Origin: an uncultured Mycoplasmatota bacterium
GTDB taxonomy: Bacteria; Bacillota_I; Bacilli_A; RF39; UBA660
Assembly (NCBI GenBank): GCA_900548725.1
Contig: URLV01000005.1
Coordinates: 1 to 64,000, forward strand
Length of the DNA stretch: 64,000 nt
Direction of reading: 5' to 3'
Part shown: piece after piece, positions 1-6,274 of the stretch
How positions within the stretch are numbered: the first letter of the stretch is position 1
Layout of the letters: each line of letters opens with the position of its first letter
Translations under genes and position numbers: made by a program
Notes under the pieces: model-generated
Seen by the model: only the letters and a program-made list of their open reading frames with translations
The model's database searches: none
What the model was told of the DNA's origin: nothing

Positions 1-61
<61 letters not shown>

Positions 62-166
62 AAAATTCATATTTTATTTCTGAATTGATACTAGCCAAAA
101 TTTACTCAAATTCTTTTTACTTAGTTTTCAAAGATCATTTCGCACCTTTTTGTCAAGTGCATTAAT

Positions 167-195
167 AATATACCAAATAATTTAAGACTTTGCAA
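167..195 (-). promoter_or_regulatory. rrn promoter P2 (proximal)
   Basis: On the minus strand there is a -35 TTGCAA (190-195), a 17-bp spacer and a -10 TATATT (167-172). It lies about 105 bp upstream of the mature 16S end. The leader that follows carries the rrn-like GATCTTTGAAAACTAA element. Assignment as an rrn promoter is an inference from position and spacing. Confidence 0.7.
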
Positions 196-258
196 TAGCA
201 AATTTAATATTTTTGTAATTTTTTTGCAATTTTCTGCCTTCTTTTTGATACATGTATT

Positions 259-287
259 AATATACTATAATTATATTCATTTGTAAA
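259..287 (-). promoter_or_regulatory. rrn promoter P1 (distal)
   Basis: On the minus strand there is a -35 TTTACA (282-287), a 17-bp spacer and a -10 TATATT (259-264). The -10 is identical to that of P2 and lies exactly 92 bp upstream of it, as in the tandem rrn promoters known from Bacillus. Confidence 0.65.
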
Positions 288-392
288 GTACAAATTTCAC
301 TTTTTTTATATTTTTTTGCAAAAATATATTCTAAAACTAAATAGATAAAAAAATCGCTTAAATTGTATATCAATTAAGATTACTTAATTTAT

Positions 393-416
393 AAAAAAAC
401 TAGATTATAAATCTAG
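393..416 (-). terminator. Intrinsic terminator of the tRNA-Glu transcript
   Basis: On the minus strand CTAGATT, loop TAT, AATCTAG forms a perfect 7-bp stem followed by seven Ts. It starts 13 nt after the encoded CCA of the tRNA and separates it from the rrn promoters. Confidence 0.85.
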
Positions 417-428
417 AAAATTTCACTT

Positions 429-504
429 TGGTGACCCATATGGGGTTCGAACCCATGAATGTAGCCTTGAGAGGGCTATGTGTTAACCATTTCACCAATG
501 GGCC
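429..504 (-). tRNA. tRNA-Glu (anticodon CTC)
   Basis: A 76-nt cloverleaf with acceptor stem GGCCCAT/ATGGGTC, discriminator A and encoded CCA (429-431). The anticodon stem is TAGCC/GGCTA with loop CTCTCAA, giving anticodon CTC at 471-469, which reads GAG. The T-arm contains GGTTCGAACCC. The sequence pattern (GGTTAA in the D-arm, CCCTCTCAAGG around the anticodon) fits bacterial tRNA-Glu. The C34 isoacceptor is notable in such an AT-rich genome, where TTC could read both Glu codons. It is followed by a terminator. Confidence 0.93.
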
Positions 505-523
505 AAATGCTTAATAAGCATTT
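505..523. other. Hairpin abutting the 5' end of tRNA-Glu
   Basis: AAATGCTT (505-512), AAT, AAGCATTT (516-523) is a perfect 8-bp inverted repeat ending exactly at the mature 5' end of the tRNA. Read rightward it is followed by TTATTTT, but there is no rightward gene before it. In the leftward transcript it could be a processing signal, or it could attenuate read-through from the kinase gene. The function is not determined. Confidence 0.5.
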
Positions 524-531
524 TTATTTTA

Positions 532-1683
532 TCATACAATTTTATCTTTGACTACTTTTTTTAAGGTAAAATTATTTTTTTTATATTTTTGATAACTTGA
601 ATAAATATAATTATTTATATATGGTAACTTTTTTTCTATATCTTTTACTAGAGCTAATTGATTTCTAGCTCTATCTAGATTATGATTATAATAATCTGTT
701 TTAAAATAAACATCTCCATTTATATAATCATTTAAAAATCTCATCGCTAATTCTAAAGTTATTATTCTTATTGCTTCTCCCATAAGTGCAATTTCATTTT
801 CAGTAATACATTCAAACATTTCACTCATATACCCATCTGTATAATTCTCAAACATTTTTAAATCTATACTAACTTTTGATAAATCTTTTTCATCTTCTAA
901 AGCAGTTGAAGAAGTAGATCTAATCCCATCACCATAGTCATATAATAAACTTCCTGGCATAACAGTATCTAAATCTATTACTGCTAAATACTCTCCCGTT
1001 TTTTTACTCATTAAAACATTATTTACTTTTGTATCATTATGGGTAACTCTGTAGGGGATATTACCATTATTTAATTCTTTTGTAATTTTACTACATATTT
1101 TACTTCTTTTTAATATTTCATTAATTTCCTTTTTGACACTATTAACTCTTTTAAATGAGTCTCTTTCTATATCTTTTAAAAAGTTTTCTAATCTTTTTTG
1201 TGTATTGTGAAAATCTTTAATTGTTTCTTCTAATGTATTTATTGGATAATTATTTAATAATTTATTAAAGTTTCCAAATGCTTTCCCTGTATTATATACA
1301 ATTTTATTGTCTGTAGAATAATCATATGAAATAGAATTATCAATGAAATTATATATTCTGAAATATGAAATATTATCGCCATTGCTTATTTTACACAGCG
1401 AATCATCTTTAACTGTTTTTATTATACTTAATACTTTGTGTTCTTTATCTTCATATTCATTCATTTTATTTTTTAAATAACTAGTAACTTTTTCAATATT
1501 ATCCATTAGTATATATGGATTATTAAATACTAAAGTATTTATTTTTTGAACTAAATATTTTTCTCTTTTCCCTTCATTATCATATTCTATAATGTAAGTT
1601 TTATTTATATTTCCTACATTATATTCTTTTATACTTTTTAAATTTCCTGGTATTTTGTAGTTTTCTAATATTTTCTTTATCAT
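532..1683 (-). CDS. APH-fold small-molecule kinase, N-acetylhexosamine 1-kinase (NahK)-like
   Basis: A 383-residue cytosolic protein of the aminoglycoside-phosphotransferase/choline-kinase fold. The catalytic Brenner motif HNDTKVNN is at residues 215-222 (Asp217 as base) and the metal-binding IDLD is at 236-239, followed by VMPGSLLYDYGDGIR. The combination HNDTK...VIDLDTVMPG is typical of N-acetylhexosamine 1-kinases and related 'phosphotransferase enzyme family' proteins, so phosphorylation of a hexosamine at C1 is likelier than antibiotic resistance. This is inference from motif resemblance. The N-terminal lobe is poorly conserved. A sigma-A type promoter lies at 1756-1784, and the gene runs toward the tRNA with only 27 bp between them. 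The ribosome binding site (AGAAG) is weak. Confidence 0.72.
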   Translation of the reverse strand: MIKKILENYKIPGNLKSIKEYNVGNINKTYIIEYDNEGKREKYLVQKINTLVFNNPYILMDNIEKVTSYLKNKMNEYEDKEHKVLSIIKTVKDDSLCKISNGDNISYFRIYNFIDNSISYDYSTDNKIVYNTGKAFGNFNKLLNNYPINTLEETIKDFHNTQKRLENFLKDIERDSFKRVNSVKKEINEILKRSKICSKITKELNNGNIPYRVTHNDTKVNNVLMSKKTGEYLAVIDLDTVMPGSLLYDYGDGIRSTSSTALEDEKDLSKVSIDLKMFENYTDGYMSEMFECITENEIALMGEAIRIITLELAMRFLNDYINGDVYFKTDYYNHNLDRARNQLALVKDIEKKLPYINNYIYSSYQKYKKNNFTLKKVVKDKIV

Positions 1684-1755
1684 GATACTTCTAATACATT
1701 CATAAAAATATTTTATTGAATGTCCTTTCTAATTTACTTTTTTAATCTATTAGTT

Positions 1756-1784
1756 ATTATAACAGCACTAATATTAAATATCAA
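1756..1784 (-). promoter_or_regulatory. Promoter of the NahK-like kinase
   Basis: On the minus strand: -35 TTGATA (1779-1784), 17-bp spacer, -10 TATAAT (1756-1761) preceded by TGT, i.e. an extended -10. It lies about 70 bp upstream of the start codon. Confidence 0.75.
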
Positions 1785-1842
1785 AGTATTTAGTATATTT
1801 TTTTATAAATAGTTAATAATATTATTAGAAATGAGTGATATT

Positions 1843-2382
1843 ATGCTAATAATTGTTGGTTCAAGAAGAAACGGTAATTCATTAAAGCTTGCAAATTTAG
1901 TAAAAGAAGAATTAAATAAAAATAGAATTTATTCTGATATAATAGTTCCTGGTAATCAAAAGATTCATATTTGTACTGGATGTATGGATTGTGATAAAGA
2001 TGGTGTATGTGATTTCACTGATGACATGAAAAATAATATCGATTTAATAAAAAAAGAAGATTATTTAATGTTTATAACTCCTGTTAGATGGAATTTACTA
2101 AGTGGTGATTTAAAAATATTTATAGATAGATTAAATCCTATGTATTCTAGAAATGAACTTAAAGATAAAAAAGTAATATTAGTTTCTATAGGTTGTAAAG
2201 ATAACAGTTTATATAGTACTGAAGCTGGAATAACTAGTTTAAATAGTTTTGTAGAATCTGCTAAAATGCAAATTATTTTAGAAAAAAAGTTTTATAATTG
2301 TTTAAATGGCGATGATATTTTGGAACAACAGTACGAAATAGAAGATTTTATTAATAAAGTTAAAGAAAAAATAGGATGCTAA
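1843..2382 (+). CDS. NADPH-dependent FMN reductase / iron-sulfur flavoprotein family
   Basis: A flavodoxin-fold protein of 179 residues from the chosen start. The N-terminal MLIIVGSRRNGNSLKLA is the FMN-phosphate-binding loop (GSxRxxGNS). A Cys cluster CTGCMDCDKDGVC near residue 45 is the compact cysteine motif found in NADPH-dependent FMN reductase/ISF-type proteins. TPVRWNLLSGDLKIFIDR matches the family's second flavin loop. An upstream in-frame ATG exists at 1831. I prefer 1843 because GAGTGAT, resembling the GAGGTGAT sites used elsewhere here, sits just before it and the flavin loop then begins at residue 2. The electron acceptor is unknown. It converges on the next gene with a shared terminator. 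Confidence 0.8.
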   Translation: MLIIVGSRRNGNSLKLANLVKEELNKNRIYSDIIVPGNQKIHICTGCMDCDKDGVCDFTDDMKNNIDLIKKEDYLMFITPVRWNLLSGDLKIFIDRLNPMYSRNELKDKKVILVSIGCKDNSLYSTEAGITSLNSFVESAKMQIILEKKFYNCLNGDDILEQQYEIEDFINKVKEKIGC

Positions 2383-2403
2383 TCATTATATATCCTATTT
2401 TTT
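2366..2403. terminator. Bidirectional terminator between convergent genes
   Basis: AAAAATAGGA (2367-2376) pairs with TCCTATTTTT (2393-2402), giving U-tracts in both directions. It lies within the final codons of both converging genes, whose coding ends overlap by 4 bp at 2379-2382. Confidence 0.8.
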
Positions 2404-3089
2404 ATATGCTTTTTATTGTATTTATTTAATACTTCAAAATTATTTAAATTTATTTTATATTTTTTAGATAATAAATTTATGGTATGTAATTGTTCCTCTG
2501 TAATATCTAATTGATTAATTGTTAAATCAAGAATCCTATTACAATCTTTTCTTCCATAAATTACACCTTTTTCTTTTATTAAAAAATCTATTATTTTGAA
2601 CATATAATATTTTTCATGTTTTAATCTAAGAAAACTTTTACACAAGTATTTGTCTTGTATTAAATAATTATTTAATAGTGTAGTTGCATTTATTAAATGT
2701 CTTTCAACATATCTATTATCAATTATTGTGCCATCTTCTAATATAAAAAAACCAGTTTCTATTTTATTTGTTTCGTTTAATCCTATAAAATCATCAGTTG
2801 AATAAGTAAATATATGAGAAAGATTATTTGATTCTGTTATAATATATTTATTATCTTTGCATTCAAATGTAGGATTTTCTAAATAGAATGGATTAATAAC
2901 TGTATTTTTTTGTTCTCCAAATATATAATCAAAATACGGAGAAAAATATGTATATTTTTTTTGAAATTCTTTAAAATTTATTCTATTTGTTTCTTCATTT
3001 GTTAATTCTAAAGTTAGTTCTTTACAAAATTTTAATAAATCATAATATTCTATTTCATATTCTTTATTGTTTATTTTTATTTTTATCAT
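2379..3089 (-). CDS. Hypothetical protein, coupled to the HAD-GtrA gene
   Basis: A 236-residue protein that I do not recognise. It is soluble by inspection: no membrane segment or signal peptide is visible. It is rich in Asn, Tyr and Lys, with a C-terminal half that looks mostly helical. Its start overlaps the stop of the upstream HAD-GtrA gene by 4 bp (ATGA), which implies translational coupling and a link to surface-polymer modification. Its 3' end overlaps the convergent flavin reductase gene by 4 bp and contains half of a bidirectional terminator. No function is proposed. Confidence 0.75.
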   Translation of the reverse strand: MIKIKINNKEYEIEYYDLLKFCKELTLELTNEETNRINFKEFQKKYTYFSPYFDYIFGEQKNTVINPFYLENPTFECKDNKYIITESNNLSHIFTYSTDDFIGLNETNKIETGFFILEDGTIIDNRYVERHLINATTLLNNYLIQDKYLCKSFLRLKHEKYYMFKIIDFLIKEKGVIYGRKDCNRILDLTINQLDITEEQLHTINLLSKKYKINLNNFEVLNKYNKKHIKNRIYND

Positions 3090-4108
3090 TTTTTAAATAC
3101 CAATAATTTACTTATTATATAGTTTCCAACAATAACTAATATTTGAGAAACTAACTTTCCTATTTTATCATTTAAATGTAATAATGTTACAATTATAAAC
3201 ATACATAACATGTCTAGAACTAAAGTTAATATTCTAGAAGAAACAAATGAAGTGGCTTCTTTTACAATATTTTTTTCTTTACTTTTAAAAACGAAAACTC
3301 TATTAGTTACATACGCAAACGCAACAGATATTATCCAAGAAATAATGTTTGCAATTTGAAGTTCTTTAGCATTTTCTGGATTTAAAAAAGTTGTAACACA
3401 TGCATAATATGTTATTAAACTAATTAAAGTTGTTAAAAATCCAACAATTAAGTAATTCCAGATTTCTTCATTTTTATGATATATATTCCATCCAAAATCC
3501 CAAAATCTTTTAAAAATATTTGGCTTTTTATTTTTAAAATCTTCATAATTATATATATTATTCTTTTTAATTACATAAGATTTTTTTGCTAAATCAAGCA
3601 ATGGTTTATCTGCGTTTATATCATCTGAATACATTGTTTCTATTATACATTCAGGATATTCTTTGTTAATAAGTTTTACTTTTTCAACATTATGACAATT
3701 TATTCCGTTATATTTTCCTGTTTTCTTATCAACTGGAGATGCAAATAATTTCTTTATTTTATATTTTTTTGCAATTGGTTCAAGCAAAAAATATGGACTT
3801 GCTGATGCAATTATATCATTTTTATGTGTTTTTTTATTTTTATAAAAATCTTTTATATTTTTTTCATGAGTCTTCCAAAACAATTCTAATTCATTATCAA
3901 TATTTTCAAATTTGTTAAATATTTCAAAAAAACATTCCTTCATAGTTTCTTTAGTTATTAATTTTAATTTATATTTTATAAAATATATACCCATTTTTGG
4001 ATAATGAGATAATATACTTTTTTTTCTTTTTGTTAAATATTTTATAAAATCTATAGTTGAATCACCGTCATATATAGTTCCATCAAAATCGTATATCTCT
4101 AATTTCAT
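3086..4108 (-). CDS. HAD phosphatase (SerB-like) fused to a GtrA-type membrane domain
   Basis: A 340-residue fusion. Residues 1-200 form a HAD-superfamily hydrolase. The nucleophile motif DFDGT is at 7-11 (Asp7 and Asp9), followed by an all-helical cap and SASPYF as motif II, as in HAD-IB phosphatases. Residues from about 215 to the end carry four membrane segments starting WNYLIVGFLTTLISLITYY and ending with a short basic tail. These have the NRVFVF signature of GtrA/DPMS-type proteins, which assist transfer or flipping of polyprenyl-phosphate sugars. The pairing suggests dephosphorylation coupled to lipid-linked sugar use at the membrane, which is inference. It has its own extended -10 promoter at 4130-4138 and is coupled to the hypothetical gene downstream. 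Confidence 0.82.
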   Translation of the reverse strand: MKLEIYDFDGTIYDGDSTIDFIKYLTKRKKSILSHYPKMGIYFIKYKLKLITKETMKECFFEIFNKFENIDNELELFWKTHEKNIKDFYKNKKTHKNDIIASASPYFLLEPIAKKYKIKKLFASPVDKKTGKYNGINCHNVEKVKLINKEYPECIIETMYSDDINADKPLLDLAKKSYVIKKNNIYNYEDFKNKKPNIFKRFWDFGWNIYHKNEEIWNYLIVGFLTTLISLITYYACVTTFLNPENAKELQIANIISWIISVAFAYVTNRVFVFKSKEKNIVKEATSFVSSRILTLVLDMLCMFIIVTLLHLNDKIGKLVSQILVIVGNYIISKLLVFKK

Positions 4109-4129
4109 AATATCATTCCTTATGTATTT

Positions 4130-4138
4130 AGTATACCA
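4130..4138 (-). promoter_or_regulatory. Extended -10 promoter of the HAD-GtrA gene
   Basis: TGGTATACT on the minus strand (TGN plus a TATACT -10), about 22 bp upstream of the start codon. I see no convincing -35. The ribosome binding site AAGGAATGAT lies between promoter and ATG. Confidence 0.55.
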
Positions 4139-4163
4139 TATAATCTTTAATTTTTTATAAAAT

Positions 4164-4196
4164 AAAAAGTATATTAGAAATTTACAACTAATATAC
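4164..4196 (-). terminator. Terminator of the GtrII-like gene, embedded in its 3' end
   Basis: On the minus strand GTATATTAG / CTAATATAC forms a 9-bp stem with a 10-nt loop, followed by TTTTTATTTTAT. The 5' arm lies within the last codons of the gene that stops at 4174. Confidence 0.85.
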
Positions 4197-5706
4197 CATC
4201 TATTATTTTTATTGAATCTTTTTCTGGATAAGATTTCATATTGTTATATTCTTTACTACCTTTTATCTTATCACGTTCTTCATCTGTTGCTCTATTTAGA
4301 TATACGCCAAATTCATTATTTATCATTGTAAATATTTTTTTATCATTATTATAAGTGTATAAATCTGCATATCCGATATATTTCCCACCCCATAATGATT
4401 GGTCAAATGTTATATTATCATTTGTGTTTGGTAATGTATTTAACTCTTTATAAAAATTGCTATTTGATTCTCCTTTGAATATAATTGGTATTCCATAATA
4501 ATATCCTTCTGTACTTTCTATTTTATTTAATAAACGATTATTAAAGTTTTCTGTATATTTATAATATGTTTCTTGTTTGAAATAATATTTATTTGTTGTT
4601 ATAAAATTCATAATACCTATCATTATTATTAAAATTGTTGTTATTATATTTAAGTATTTTGGTTTTGTTTTATCTATTAAAAGTATTATTAGCAAATATA
4701 ATGATGAGAAACTATATATTTGTAGTGATGTTAAGTCTGCTTTATATGCCATAAAATCTACTATATTAAATGTTAATGGTATTAAAATAATTAATATTGT
4801 AAATATTATTATGTTTGTTTTGTTTTTATATATATTTTCTTTTTTAATTTTATTTATTAGTAAAATAAATGTTAACATTATCGTTAAAATTCTTATTATA
4901 CTTTCGAATATTGAAACTCTAAAGTATGATTTTCCTATAAAGTATCCTATAAAATGTTTATATGTTCTAAATATTAATTTTGGCCATTCACTTATTGGAG
5001 GAATTCCCATACTATTTGCACCTTTATAGTTTGATAAAGATGTTTTGTTTATTAATAAAAGTATTTTCAATATAATAAAGTATAGTATGATTCCAATAAT
5101 TCCCATTATAAATAATTTTATAATATCTTTAAATATATCTTTTTCTTTTTTCTTATCAAGTATTTCTTTTATTATAAAAATTATTATAAGAGATACTGAT
5201 ACTGCGATGTATGATTGGTAATTACCAAGTGATAATGCGATGCATAAACTTCCTGGTATGAAACCATATTTCCATTTTGTACTTAGCCATACTGCAAGTA
5301 CAGCTAATAGTAAGGAAGTCATATAGATTTCTACCATAAATAAATAACTAAATGATAGTGCTAATGAAGGAAATGTTGATATTATTAATGAAACTAAAAT
5401 CATATTCCTCTTATTTTTTATTTTGAAAATATCACATATTAATAAACTAATTAATGCTAGTATTATTATAACTAATACAAAATTAATTGGTGCTGACATT
5501 AATGATGTTGTAAATAATGTTCCGTTATTCCATCTTCCACTTGTTAGTGCAAAATCTTTAAATACTAAATATGATAAGTCATCTTCGTTTGCTAGTCTTC
5601 TAGTAAAAAAATAAAAATGTGTTAAAAATGTAAATATCATACTGCTATAAATAGAATATTTATACTTGTCATATAGTTCTTGTAATTTTTTGATTATTTT
5701 TTTCAT
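4174..5706 (-). CDS. GtrII-family glucosyltransferase-like polytopic membrane protein
   Basis: A 510-residue protein with about ten hydrophobic segments and a C-terminal soluble domain from around residue 390. The first extracytoplasmic loop holds NEDDLSYLVF followed by SGRWN, a layout seen in GtrII (glucosyl transferase) proteins of the GT-C type, where acidic residues in the first loop are catalytic. The C-terminal part (VYLNRATDEERDKIKG) also matches the general GtrII layout. Such enzymes transfer glucose from an undecaprenyl-phosphate carrier onto a surface glycan outside the membrane. GtrA and GtrB partners occur in the window (3086-4108 and 31022-31984), but not adjacent in one operon. 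It is terminated by its own hairpin. Confidence 0.78.
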   Translation of the reverse strand: MKKIIKKLQELYDKYKYSIYSSMIFTFLTHFYFFTRRLANEDDLSYLVFKDFALTSGRWNNGTLFTTSLMSAPINFVLVIIILALISLLICDIFKIKNKRNMILVSLIISTFPSLALSFSYLFMVEIYMTSLLLAVLAVWLSTKWKYGFIPGSLCIALSLGNYQSYIAVSVSLIIIFIIKEILDKKKEKDIFKDIIKLFIMGIIGIILYFIILKILLLINKTSLSNYKGANSMGIPPISEWPKLIFRTYKHFIGYFIGKSYFRVSIFESIIRILTIMLTFILLINKIKKENIYKNKTNIIIFTILIILIPLTFNIVDFMAYKADLTSLQIYSFSSLYLLIILLIDKTKPKYLNIITTILIIMIGIMNFITTNKYYFKQETYYKYTENFNNRLLNKIESTEGYYYGIPIIFKGESNSNFYKELNTLPNTNDNITFDQSLWGGKYIGYADLYTYNNDKKIFTMINNEFGVYLNRATDEERDKIKGSKEYNNMKSYPEKDSIKIIDGILVVNF

Positions 5707-5912
5707 ATTTTTCTCATATAATTAATCTTATAAAAATGTTAATAAATTTCTTTTATTGATTAATCCCTTTCTATTTGTATCCCTTCTTAAATATAATATT
5801 TTTAAATTCATGTGTCAATATGATTATTTATTTTTATTCATTATTATATAATTTGTTGAGTTTTGATAAGTTTTTAGAGGTTTTGTCGAAACACTTTATT
5901 TATATTTAAAAG

Positions 5913-5921
5913 TGATATAGT
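5913..5921 (+). promoter_or_regulatory. Extended -10 promoter of the candidate toxin mRNA
   Basis: TGATATAGT (TGN plus TATAGT). The expected transcript start is near 5928, giving a leader of about 73 nt before the toxin ATG. The upstream -35 region is weak. Confidence 0.55.
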
Positions 5922-6000
5922 ATAACTAATCGAGCATTCGTGTTGGTGTTTACCTCACTAACTGAGATTCTTTTTGAATTTGTAGGAAGTAGGTGGTAAT

Positions 6001-6075
6001 ATGTTCAAAAATTTGGAAAAATTATTGAATAGAATTATTATTATTTTAATGATAATCTTTTTAGATAAAGAATAG
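6001..6075 (+). CDS. Candidate type I toxin, 24-residue hydrophobic peptide
   Basis: The ORF encodes 24 residues with a polar start (MFKNLEKLLNR), a hydrophobic run of about ten residues (IIIILMIIFL) and a charged end DKE. That is the layout of small membrane-acting type I toxins of Gram-positive bacteria. A strong ribosome binding site, AGGTGG at 5991-5996, is ideally spaced from the ATG. The gene stands alone in a 550-bp gap, with its own extended -10 promoter and a rightward terminator at 6188-6221. A second, leftward transcription unit covers its 3' UTR (6085-6174) and starts from a near-perfect promoter. Leader and trailer carry complementary 8-nt and 9-nt elements. The peptide is shorter than TxpA or BsrG, and its toxicity is inference. 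It could also be a signalling peptide. Confidence 0.6.
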   Translation: MFKNLEKLLNRIIIILMIIFLDKE

Positions 6076-6084
6076 TTTATATAT

Positions 6085-6174
6085 AAAATAAAAAGACATC
6101 AGCCAACTCAGTTAGGGCCGATGTTTATCCAACCAGGGTAGACATTCAACTTTCAGGGGGTTGAATGCTCACCT
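6085..6174 (-). ncRNA. Candidate antisense RNA antitoxin to the 24-residue peptide mRNA
   Basis: A predicted transcript of about 90 nt. The promoter TTGACA-N17-TATTAT (6181-6209) puts the start near 6174. The RNA has a first hairpin CATTCAAC/GTTGAATG and ends in a second hairpin with ACATC/GATGT arms (6096-6124) followed by CTTTTTATTTT. It contains no ORF. It is fully complementary to the 3' UTR of the toxin mRNA, starting 10 nt after the toxin stop codon. This convergent arrangement overlapping at the 3' end is the architecture of the txpA/RatA and bsrG/SR4 systems. The boundaries are inferred from promoter and terminator only. Confidence 0.6.
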
Positions 6175-6180
6175 AATTAA

Positions 6181-6209
6181 ATAATATCATTTGGTATATC
6201 ATGTGTCAA
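6181..6209 (-). promoter_or_regulatory. Strong sigma-A promoter of the antisense RNA
   Basis: On the minus strand: -35 TTGACA (6204-6209), spacer of exactly 17 bp, -10 TATTAT (6181-6186). It is the best consensus match among the promoters I identified in the window, as expected for an antitoxin RNA that must be in excess. Confidence 0.8.
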
Positions 6210-6221
6210 ATGTTTTTTTTT
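6188..6221 (+). terminator. Rightward terminator of the candidate toxin mRNA
   Basis: CATTTG (6188-6193) and CAAATG (6207-6212) form a 6-bp stem with a 13-nt loop, followed by nine Ts (6213-6221). It overlaps the antisense promoter on the opposite strand. Termination here would make a toxin mRNA of about 290 nt. Confidence 0.55.
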
Positions 6222-6238
6222 CATATTTTCTTCATAAC

Positions 6239-6274
6239 TAAAAAATGTTGATAAGTTATTTGTTATCAACATTT
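6239..6274 (-). terminator. Terminator at the end of the trifunctional fusion gene
   Basis: A perfect 12-bp inverted repeat, AAATGTTGATAA (6243-6254) and TTATCAACATTT (6263-6274), with an 8-nt loop. On the minus strand it is followed by TTTAG. The upstream arm consists of the last codons of the gene that stops at 6256. The T-tract is short. Confidence 0.65.

Noticed and set aside
6085..6174. Fst/par-type pairing of toxin and antitoxin through direct repeats
   Set aside because: The shared elements at the two 5' ends are inverted on the same strand, so the two RNAs carry like, not complementary, sequences there. Only the 3' overlap gives complementarity, which fits the TxpA/BsrG model better.
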